From positions 1 to 5,278 of the forward strand of contig JACPZR010000498.1 of the NCBI GenBank assembly GCA_016195395.1: DNA of 5,278 nt, written 5' to 3'. The notes below the pieces were generated by a model. The model ran no database searches. It was not told where the DNA came from and was given only the letters and a program-made list of their open reading frames with translations. The DNA comes from Spirochaetia bacterium. GTDB lineage: Bacteria > Spirochaetota > Leptospirae > Leptospirales > Leptonemataceae. Shown one piece after another: positions 1 through 5,278 of this stretch; position 1 is the stretch's first letter; each line of letters begins with the position of its first letter. Made by a program: the position numbers and the translations under genes.

Positions 1-14
1 ACCAGCTTCTGGCT

Positions 15-2741
15 ATGTCCGAATCTGACATAGAAAAGAAAGAGAAGGCGTGGACAGCAGAAAAGGCGCAATGGCAGGCGCAGCGTACAAAGGAAAGCGA
101 AGAAGCACAGCGCGAAAAAAACCGCCTGCAGGCTGAACTCGAAAAACTCACCGCTGAATCTCAGGCGGTCAAGCGTTCTCTGGAAAGCACATCGGCCAAG
201 GCCGGAGAAGGCGAATCGCGCCTCCGGACACTCGAGAAAGAAAATTCGGACCTGGCGGAGAGGCTCGCCAAAGCAAATTCGGCCCTTGAAGCAGAGAAAG
301 CGGGGGCGGCCAAGGCGCGCGAATCGGCCCAGTCTGATCTCAACCGCACGCGGGGCGACCTTGAATCGAAACTCGCTGCCGCACAGAAACGCGTACAGGA
401 ACTTTCAGAAAACCTGGGCCCCATGGAGTCCCAGCTTGCTGATGTGCGCCAAACGTTGGAACGCGAACGGGCAAAAGTCACCGCAGGCGAAGAGAGCCTG
501 AAACAGGCTCAGGCCCAGGCTGCCAAAGCGGCCGACGATCTGCAAAAGCAGATCGCAACGCTCAAGAATCAGATCGAAAGCAAAGACCGTGCCATTGCCT
601 CCGCTCGCACAGACTTTGAAAAAGAATCCGCGGCCGCCACCGCTCATACGGCGGCACTTGAGAAGCGCATCCAGGAACTGGAACAGCGTGAAACGCGTTA
701 CTTGCAGGAATCCTACGAGGCCATAGAAAAAGCCTCCACGGCAGAGTCCGCTTTGGAACGCGAGCGGCGCGAGAATGCGGAAACCAAGCGCACCTTGGAA
801 GCGCAGCTGAAAACTCTCTCTGATGAAAGCCAGAGGCAGAAGCGCGACCTTGAAAACCGTTCTCTTGATCTCCAGAAAGAACTCGCAGCAGCGGAAGCCC
901 GTGAGAAAGCATTGAAAGGCGAAATAGAAGACCTTTCCCGCAGCGTCTCAGAAGAAAAATCGAACGTTGTGCGCTTGGAGTCGGAGAAGTCCGCCGCCAT
1001 TGCCTCGCGCGAGAAGACAGCGGGCGAACTTGCAACATTTGAAGCGCGCGCTCAGGCAGAGCGTGAGCAGATGTCCGCTCAGTTCAAAGAGGCCATTGGA
1101 CGCGTTGAGGCGGAACTTGCGGAGACGCGGCAGACCCTCGCAGATTCCAAGGCGCAGACCGCGGAACTCGAAAGAATCGGCGCCGGCCTCCGGACAGAAA
1201 TATCCGCTGTGAAGTCCCAGAAAGAGGAGACAGAGAACCAACTCAAGTTGTCGTACGAAAAACAGCGGGAACTCAGAGGCGAAATTGACGCCCGCGATGA
1301 AATCATCCGGGAAATGGAAGCTGCCGACGAGCGGCTCAAGCAGGAGCTCAAGAAAGCGCAGTCGGACCTGGAAGAAATGCGGCAGACAGAGGCGCGCCTG
1401 CGCCAGGAAATTGGGATGCAGCGCGAACGCGCCCTCCGCTTGGAACAGGCCATTGCCGGGCTGGAAGAAGAAAAGCACGGTCTGAAGAACGATATCACTG
1501 GCCTTCGCGAGGCTCTTTCAAACCAGAAGAAAGAATCCGACGCGCTCAAGCGCACGATCGAATCCCTAACGGACCAGTTGGAGGCGCTCCGAAAGTCGGA
1601 ACGGCGTCTTTCGGAAGAGTTGTCTACTGCCCAGGCGCGCGAGCGTGGCTCACGTGATGAAGGACGCGTGCTTGCGGAGATCACCGGAACGTTGGCGCGC
1701 ATCCCGGATTTGGAGAACAAACTCATTTTCATGACCGAGCAGTTGAAGGAGCGCGTTGCCATCGAACGCCTCTTCATGTACAGCTGTCCCACGGAGTCCA
1801 CTGTGCGTGTTGAAGAAGCTTACTGGGGCGGCGCGATTCCGGACATCCGGGGCCGCACCGTGCCCCTGCGACGCACCGTGTTTGGAGAACCCTTGGCGTC
1901 ACGCAAGGGCCGCACCTTTGAAGATCAGGAAGATGCGGACATGCCGGAGGAAATCCGGGCCGCCATCAACAGCAAAGACAAGACAGAACCGGCCCACTAC
2001 TTCATTGTCCCTCTCGCAGAAGCGGACAAGGCATTCGGCCTCCTGACGGTCGCCACCACAAAGAAGCTCACAGACCCGCAGATCCGCCTTGTGGAACACA
2101 TTGCGCCGATTCTTGGGGTGGCGCTGAAATTTGAGCTCAACCGCACAACGCTCGCGGATGCGCAGTCACGCAGGTCCCACCTGGATGAAGTGTCACACTA
2201 CTTGGAAGCGCGCTTTGCGAAATCCGTCACGGAGGCCCTCCGCGCCGGTCCGGGCGGAGAAGAGAAACGCGAAACGATGCCGCTTGTGGCGCAGATGCTC
2301 CCCGATGTTGCTCTTGAGACAGGCCTTGAGGGCTTGGCAGATGAACTCCCAAAATGGACGGAGCGACTGGCCGCCAAGGCGACGGCGCGCGGCATGCACA
2401 CGAACGTGGATTTCAATGAGGACGTACTGGGAGAACTCAGCGCCCGGATAGGTCCGGCGCTCCGGCACGTCTATTGGCTGATTGCCGAAGCCGTGGACAA
2501 CGTTATCCAGCACAGCCAGGCGCGGAAATTGGACGTTACACTCGAGCGTTCAGAAGATTTGATCCGCCTCTCCATAACGGACGACGGGGAAGGCCTCATA
2601 CGGACCGCGGGCACCGAGAATCCCAAGAAAGGCACGGGGCTCACGGCAATCCGGAATCTGGCCGGAGCTGCGGGCGCGCAGGCATCCTTCCCGCGGAGCG
2701 CCAACGGCGGTCTGTCCGTGCGGATTACCTGGAAGATGTAA
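15..2741 (+). CDS. Giant coiled-coil, GAF and NarX-type histidine-kinase-like ATPase protein (N-terminus possibly outside window)
   Basis: Likely a cytoplasmic sensor kinase or kinase-like ATPase. Residues 1 to about 555 are Glu/Lys/Gln/Ala/Arg/Leu-rich coiled coil with a single proline (P136) and no cysteine. Residues about 560-710 look like a GAF domain: a strand-rich core, then VPLAEADKAFGLLTVA and a closing helix. Residues about 715-800 are a helical linker. Residues about 810-907 form a GHKL ATPase of the NarX/LiaS/DegS type, with N box EAVDNVIQHSQA (E825, N829, H833), G1 box DDGEG (856-860), G2 box KGTGL (872-876) and a final GGLSVRITW strand. There is no signal peptide or membrane segment. 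The HisKA_3 phosphoacceptor motif (ELHD-like) is not visible; H722 and H728 lie where one might be expected. The first ATG has no Shine-Dalgarno sequence in the 14 bases before it, and the frame is open to base 3, so the gene may start further left. No partner response regulator is present. The domain calls are firm for the ATPase, fair for GAF, and the substrate or signal is unknown. Confidence 0.85.
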   Translation: MSESDIEKKEKAWTAEKAQWQAQRTKESEEAQREKNRLQAELEKLTAESQAVKRSLESTSAKAGEGESRLRTLEKENSDLAERLAKANSALEAEKAGAAKARESAQSDLNRTRGDLESKLAAAQKRVQELSENLGPMESQLADVRQTLERERAKVTAGEESLKQAQAQAAKAADDLQKQIATLKNQIESKDRAIASARTDFEKESAAATAHTAALEKRIQELEQRETRYLQESYEAIEKASTAESALERERRENAETKRTLEAQLKTLSDESQRQKRDLENRSLDLQKELAAAEAREKALKGEIEDLSRSVSEEKSNVVRLESEKSAAIASREKTAGELATFEARAQAEREQMSAQFKEAIGRVEAELAETRQTLADSKAQTAELERIGAGLRTEISAVKSQKEETENQLKLSYEKQRELRGEIDARDEIIREMEAADERLKQELKKAQSDLEEMRQTEARLRQEIGMQRERALRLEQAIAGLEEEKHGLKNDITGLREALSNQKKESDALKRTIESLTDQLEALRKSERRLSEELSTAQARERGSRDEGRVLAEITGTLARIPDLENKLIFMTEQLKERVAIERLFMYSCPTESTVRVEEAYWGGAIPDIRGRTVPLRRTVFGEPLASRKGRTFEDQEDADMPEEIRAAINSKDKTEPAHYFIVPLAEADKAFGLLTVATTKKLTDPQIRLVEHIAPILGVALKFELNRTTLADAQSRRSHLDEVSHYLEARFAKSVTEALRAGPGGEEKRETMPLVAQMLPDVALETGLEGLADELPKWTERLAAKATARGMHTNVDFNEDVLGELSARIGPALRHVYWLIAEAVDNVIQHSQARKLDVTLERSEDLIRLSITDDGEGLIRTAGTENPKKGTGLTAIRNLAGAAGAQASFPRSANGGLSVRITWKM

Positions 2742-2811
2742 AGCGCCGGCTCTGTGCACCTGAGCTAACATGTGCCTGCTGGCAGAGTGGCACCTGATTT
2801 AGAATAGGTCC

Positions 2812-2828
2812 ATCACAGACTCTGTGAT
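2812..2828. repeat. 17-bp perfect palindrome
   Basis: ATCACAGA, a central C, then TCTGTGAT gives 8-bp perfect arms. As DNA it has the form of an operator for a dimeric regulator. As RNA it could fold as a 7-bp stem with a 3-base loop. The half-site order (TCACA...TGTGA) is the reverse of the CRP consensus, so it is not a CRP site. It lies about 7 bases after the candidate -10 TAGAAT. It is not followed by a T-run, so it is not a standard terminator. Confidence 0.5.
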
Positions 2829-2833
2829 CTGAA

Positions 2834-2855
2834 ATCGGAACAATATCTTTCCGAT
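2834..2855. repeat. Inverted repeat, 7-bp arms with 8-base loop
   Basis: ATCGGAA (2834-2840) and TTCCGAT (2849-2855) are perfect inverted copies around an 8-base A/T-rich centre. It could be an operator or an RNA hairpin. An A-rich run (2858-2865), not a T-run, follows on the + strand, so intrinsic termination is not indicated. A second pair of arms, TGATCTG (2825-2831) and CAGATCA (2873-2879), flanks this repeat and could form an enclosing stem. Confidence 0.45.
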
Positions 2856-2891
2856 CAAGAAAAAATGACATACAGATCAGGCACCCATGCT

Positions 2892-2906
2892 ACCCTACAC
2901 TAGGGT
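2892..2906. repeat. 15-bp palindrome next to a TTGACA hexamer
   Basis: ACCCTA, CAC, TAGGGT gives perfect 6-bp arms around a 3-base centre. Its last base is the first base of TTGACA (2906-2911), and it lies 42 bases before the start codon of the diguanylate cyclase gene. The position fits a repressor or activator site for that gene, but the cognate protein is unknown and the hexamer lacks a matching -10. Confidence 0.4.
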
Positions 2907-2948
2907 TGACACCATTGCTTTCAATTTTGCGTTCACGGCTGTGGGATC

Positions 2949-4700
2949 ATGGGTAAGAACGTTCAAGAAATATCCGCACGGATCGCCGGCGGCCTGGAAG
3001 ATGCGGAGCGCCAAAATGGACCCTTCCGAACCCTGTCCGAACGCGCGACCGTCGGCATAGCCCGCGTAGAGCCCATGTCCGGCCGCTTCCTCTGGGTGAA
3101 TGAAAAGTTATGCGCTATCACCGGCTACACAGCCGCGGAACTGCGCGAACGGCGATTCCAAGACATCACACACCCGGACCACAATGAGGCCGATCGTGCC
3201 AACATGAAGAAGCTGACAAGCAAGGAGATTCTCGAATTCAGCACGGACAAGCGTTATATACGCAAGGACGGGCGTGTGATCTGGGTCCACATCAATGTCT
3301 TTGTACTTGAGCCGGAGGGCGAATGGGCGGAGCATTACTGCGCCATTATACAGGACATCACAGAACGACGGAGACTGGAAGAACGCGTAGCGGAGCTCGC
3401 GGAACTTCAGGAAAAGGTACTCGGCACATCACTCATGGGATTCGTGGCCTATCGGCTGGATACAGGACAATGCGTTCTTGCAAATGACGCTACCGCGCGC
3501 ATTGTCGGGGCCTCCGTTCAGGATCTGCTGGCGCAGAACTTTGAGCAAATCCCTTCGTGGAAAGAATCAGGCCTCCTGGCGGCCGCCCATCGGGCCATAT
3601 CAACCGGCAAAGAGCAGCACATAGAGGTGCGCATGAAAACCACGTTCGGCCGGAGCGTCTGGCTCGACGTCAACCTCACTTTATTTTTCGGCATGGGACA
3701 GGAGCATCTGCTCGCAATGATTGAAGACATCACCCAGCGAAAAGAATCAGAAGCGGTCCTCATACAGAACGAGGAGAAATACAGAAATCTATTCAACAGC
3801 GCCGAAGTTGCCATGTTCCGCTCGCGTGCTGACGGTTCGGAAATGCTCGACGTGAATCAGAAGTTCCTTGAAATCGTCGGCCGCGAAAGAGATGAAGTGA
3901 TCGGCCATCCCGGAGCTATTCATTGGGCCGATCTCTCCGAAAGAACAGAGATGCTCCGTCGCTTGTGGAAAGACGGGTGTGTCAGCAACTACGAATACAA
4001 GATCGTCACCAGACACGGCGACATTGGGCACTGCCTGACCTCCATAAAGCTCTACGCCGACCAGGGGATTCTGGAAGGATCCATCCTCGACATCACCGAG
4101 CGGAAACGCGCCGAGCAGCAAATCCAGGAACTGGCCCGGCAGTTGGAGTTGGAGCGGAACGACGCTCAGGACAAGGCGGCCACTGACGCTCTTACGGGAC
4201 TCCCCAACCGACGGGCTTTTGATGAAGTCCTCCATAAAGAATTCTTCCGACTCAAACGTTCAGGACTGCCGCTCTCGCTTTTCATGATCGATGTGGATCA
4301 CTTCAAAGAATTCAACGATGCCTACGGCCACCTGCGGGGGGATGACTGCCTGATCCAGGTGGCTCATGCGCTCCGCGACATTGGCCGCCGCGCCCCGGAT
4401 TTCGTGGCAAGGTACGGTGGAGAGGAATTTGTGGTGATCCTGCCGGAAACCAATGCCCATGAAGCTGCGTTAATGGCTGAGCGCGCAAGAAGTGCGGTGG
4501 CGTCCCTGAGGATGCTCCATACGTCATCCGTTACAGACTATGTAACCATCAGTGTGGGGGCCGTCACTACTTTGACTGTGAACCTGGCCTCGCCGGCTAC
4601 TGTAGTGGACCTTGCAGATAACGCTTTGTATCTTGCAAAGCGGGCAGGGCGGAATCGGTGTGAACTAATTGCTCACCCGCCTCCCGTAGAACGGCCGTAG
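2949..4700 (+). CDS. Diguanylate cyclase with three PAS domains (PAS-PAS-PAS-GGDEF)
   Basis: Makes cyclic di-GMP from two GTP in response to a signal sensed by its PAS domains; soluble, with no membrane segment or signal peptide. PAS1 (about 26-138) is of the PAS_3 type (DITHPDH, then YIRKDGRVIWV) and ends DITERR. PAS2 (about 150-263) is more divergent and ends EDITQRK. PAS3 (about 275-386) ends LDITERKRAEQ. A coiled linker (about 386-412) leads to the GGDEF domain (about 411-577): DALTGLPNRRAFD (413-425), metal and substrate residues D448, N456 and D465 at the PleD spacing, GGEEF (490-494), and the signature ADNALYLAKRAGRNR (556-570). The product-inhibition site RxxD is present as R481-A-P-D484, five residues before GGEEF. 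There is no EAL or HD-GYP domain. ATG 2949 is the only start compatible with a full PAS1, since TGA at 2907-2909 closes the frame upstream. Its GGGA is only 2 bases from the ATG, so initiation looks weak. The ligand of the PAS domains cannot be told. Confidence 0.95.
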   Translation: MGKNVQEISARIAGGLEDAERQNGPFRTLSERATVGIARVEPMSGRFLWVNEKLCAITGYTAAELRERRFQDITHPDHNEADRANMKKLTSKEILEFSTDKRYIRKDGRVIWVHINVFVLEPEGEWAEHYCAIIQDITERRRLEERVAELAELQEKVLGTSLMGFVAYRLDTGQCVLANDATARIVGASVQDLLAQNFEQIPSWKESGLLAAAHRAISTGKEQHIEVRMKTTFGRSVWLDVNLTLFFGMGQEHLLAMIEDITQRKESEAVLIQNEEKYRNLFNSAEVAMFRSRADGSEMLDVNQKFLEIVGRERDEVIGHPGAIHWADLSERTEMLRRLWKDGCVSNYEYKIVTRHGDIGHCLTSIKLYADQGILEGSILDITERKRAEQQIQELARQLELERNDAQDKAATDALTGLPNRRAFDEVLHKEFFRLKRSGLPLSLFMIDVDHFKEFNDAYGHLRGDDCLIQVAHALRDIGRRAPDFVARYGGEEFVVILPETNAHEAALMAERARSAVASLRMLHTSSVTDYVTISVGAVTTLTVNLASPATVVDLADNALYLAKRAGRNRCELIAHPPPVERP

Positions 4701-5026
4701 GTTTTTTGAACGTACTCACGCAGGCTTTCGATGGTCTGTCCCACCTTCACAGCGGCTGCGCAGTTCTGCTTCCATCCCTGCGCCACGGCCACACCCTTTC
4801 CCAGAAGACTGTAGTACGTGTCATAGCGCGTAGCGTCATCCTGGCCCGCGATCCGCTGGGATACGTCTGAAAAGATGAATCGTTCGATCTCACGCGCGGC
4901 CCCAAGGATGTCCACCGCGGGGTTCGTCACGGTGCGCAGATTGTCTTCCACTGCCTGGAGTACCAATTTCCGGATATGCGCTAAATCTTGTAAAGTCTCA
5001 GGGCTCAATTCGTAGAGTGTCAGCAC
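4673..5026 (-). CDS. Unrecognised 117-residue helical protein downstream of nirD
   Basis: I do not recognise this family. The product is soluble and predicted largely alpha-helical, with no signal peptide or membrane segment. It has one cysteine (residue 89) and one tryptophan (residue 85), close together in the run AQGWKQNCAAAVKVGQ, and ends in a loose Gly-rich tail (STGGG). I chose GTG at 5024-5026 because GGGGAG (5033-5038) sits 6 bases before it; a TTG at 5042-5044 would add six residues but has no ribosome binding site. It follows the nirD stop by 56 bases on the same strand, so the two are probably co-transcribed, which suggests an accessory or sensory role in nitrite metabolism. Its last 28 bases overlap the end of the diguanylate cyclase gene on the other strand. 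The coding call rests on the good ribosome binding site, plausible composition and operon context. Confidence 0.75.
   Translation of the reverse strand: MLTLYELSPETLQDLAHIRKLVLQAVEDNLRTVTNPAVDILGAAREIERFIFSDVSQRIAGQDDATRYDTYYSLLGKGVAVAQGWKQNCAAAVKVGQTIESLREYVQKTYGRSTGGG
4680..4707 (+). terminator. Weak candidate terminator at the end of the diguanylate cyclase gene
   Basis: Short complementary arms CCGT (4684-4687) and ACGG (4691-4694), or the palindrome ACGGCCGT (4691-4698), precede a run of six T (4702-4707) just after the stop codon. The stem is short and the spacing to the T-run is poor. The T-run also encodes part of the convergent gene (QKT codons on the - strand), so it may be accidental. 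Confidence 0.25.
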
Positions 5027-5032
5027 AGCAAT

Positions 5033-5038
5033 CTCCCC
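5033..5038 (-). promoter_or_regulatory. Ribosome binding site that sets the GTG start at 5026
   Basis: The - strand reads GGGGAG with a 6-base spacer (5027-5032) to GTG. It lies inside the reading frame that a TTG start at 5044 would use, which argues that translation begins at the GTG. Confidence 0.65.
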
Positions 5039-5082
5039 ATGCAAGCGATTTCTAGTCAGGATACAAGGCCATGATTTGCGCG

Positions 5083-5278
5083 TCAGCGGACGGGACCGCT
5101 GTCGTCGATCAGGATGAATACACTTCCCATATCCACGCGGACTTCAAATATCCTGACGCAGTATTCCGCCTCGCCGCCCACACAGGCACCCGTGTTCAGA
5201 GAAAAGTTTCGCTTGTGCATAGGACAGGCCACAACCGGCTCTCCGTTCTTGTCCCCAATGAGCCCGCGCGCGAGCACC
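5083..5278 (-). CDS. nirD: Nitrite reductase [NAD(P)H] small subunit NirD, C-terminal part
   Basis: NirD is the Rieske-type small partner of NirB, which reduces nitrite to ammonium with NADH in the cytoplasm. Only the last 64 or so codons are in the window; the gene enters from the right edge and the first codon seen (GTG, 5275-5277) is internal. The visible part matches the C-terminal half of NirD: LARGLIGDKNGEPVVACPMH, a Leu-Asn-Thr-Gly-Ala-Cys turn, then YCVRIFEVRV. The second Rieske ligand pair is intact as C-P-M-H (residues 18 and 21 of the fragment, bases 5215-5226), unlike E. coli NirD, which has SPLK there. The first ligand pair (CxH) would lie beyond the edge. It ends with TGA at 5083-5085 and is followed on the same strand by the unrecognised 117-residue gene. 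A different small Rieske ferredoxin is possible but fits less well. Confidence 0.88.
   Translation of the reverse strand, partial: VLARGLIGDKNGEPVVACPMHKRNFSLNTGACVGGEAEYCVRIFEVRVDMGSVFILIDDSGPVR

Larger units (their letters stand above)
2742..2948. promoter_or_regulatory. Intergenic region with three inverted repeats, probable control region of the diguanylate cyclase gene
   Basis: This 207-base gap between two + strand genes has no convincing open frame. It is visibly richer in A/T than the flanking genes and contains three perfect inverted repeats (2812-2828, 2834-2855, 2892-2906), listed separately. A candidate -10 hexamer TAGAAT lies at 2800-2805, which would place the transcription start near 2812, at the first palindrome, but no good -35 lies upstream of it. 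TTGACA at 2906-2911 resembles a -35 but has no -10 at the right distance. No strong hairpin with a T-run ends the upstream gene; a weak stem GTGCC/GGCAC (2772-2776 / 2789-2793) is followed only by GATTTAG. The motifs known for c-di-GMP riboswitches are not recognisable. Promoter function is inferred. Confidence 0.4.

Noticed and set aside
161..2513. Several long - strand and other-frame open frames within the coiled-coil gene, including one of 240 codons at 1079-1801
   Set aside because: They mirror the Glu/Lys/Leu codon bias of the real gene, giving Ser/Arg/Phe/Leu-rich proteins with no domains. They are antisense or frame-shifted shadows.
2754..2797. Direct repeat of GCACCTGA just after the coiled-coil gene
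   Set aside because: Two copies of 8 bases 34 bp apart, with no further copies or symmetric context. Likely chance.
2865..2903. 12-codon leader ORF (MTYRSGTHATLH) ending within the third palindrome
   Set aside because: It has no Shine-Dalgarno sequence beyond an A-rich run and no codon pattern that suggests attenuation. A frame this short is expected by chance.
2904..2919. Possible sigma-54 promoter (GG ... TTGCT)
   Set aside because: The GG at 2904-2905 is 13 bases before the GC at 2917-2918 instead of 12, and the rest of the -24 element does not match.
2906..2934. Sigma-70 promoter using TTGACA (2906-2911)
   Set aside because: At the proper 16-18 bp spacing the sequence (around GCGTTC) does not resemble TATAAT, and the transcription start would lie almost on the start codon.
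2742..2948. Cyclic-di-GMP riboswitch upstream of the cyclase
   Set aside because: The conserved GEMM core and tetraloop-receptor elements are not recognisable in this stretch.
5020..5040. Six-codon - strand ORF (MGRLLC) overlapping the ribosome binding site of the nirD-linked gene
   Set aside because: There is no ribosome binding site before its ATG, and the GGGGAG it contains is better explained as the site for the GTG start at 5026.

Overview
The window is chromosomal-looking bacterial DNA, moderately GC-rich and gene-dense. It has two signal-transduction genes on the + strand on the left and the tail of a nitrite-reductase operon on the - strand on the right. The cyclic-di-GMP and histidine-kinase-type proteins, together with NirD, fit a free-living, probably Gram-negative bacterium able to reduce nitrite. 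Nothing in the sequence fixes the phylum, and there are no IS, phage, tRNA, rRNA or CRISPR signatures.

Bases 1-2741 hold a very long soluble protein. It has roughly 550 residues of nearly proline-free coiled coil, then a GAF-like sensor domain, then a NarX/LiaS-type GHKL ATPase domain with intact N, G1 and G2 boxes. The usual HisKA_3 phosphoacceptor motif is not recognisable. The frame is open to the left window edge and no ribosome binding site precedes the first ATG, so the true N-terminus may lie outside the window.

Bases 2742-2948 are a 207-base intergenic region with three perfect short inverted repeats. Some of the possible pairings are mutually exclusive. This is the least explained part of the window and probably carries the control region of the next gene.

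Bases 2949-4700 encode a soluble diguanylate cyclase with three PAS domains and a GGDEF domain. The active site (GGEEF, Mg-binding Asp/Asn residues) and the RxxD product-inhibition site are all present.

On the - strand, the C-terminal part of NirD (Rieske-type small subunit of NADH-dependent nitrite reductase) enters from the right edge. It is followed by a 117-residue helical protein that I do not recognise. The end of that gene overlaps the end of the diguanylate cyclase gene by 28 bases, tail to tail.

Taken together, two cytoplasmic sensors (GAF/ATPase and PAS/GGDEF) sit beside a nitrite-reduction operon. A functional link to nitrogen metabolism is only an inference from proximity, because the sensors and the nir genes lie on opposite strands.
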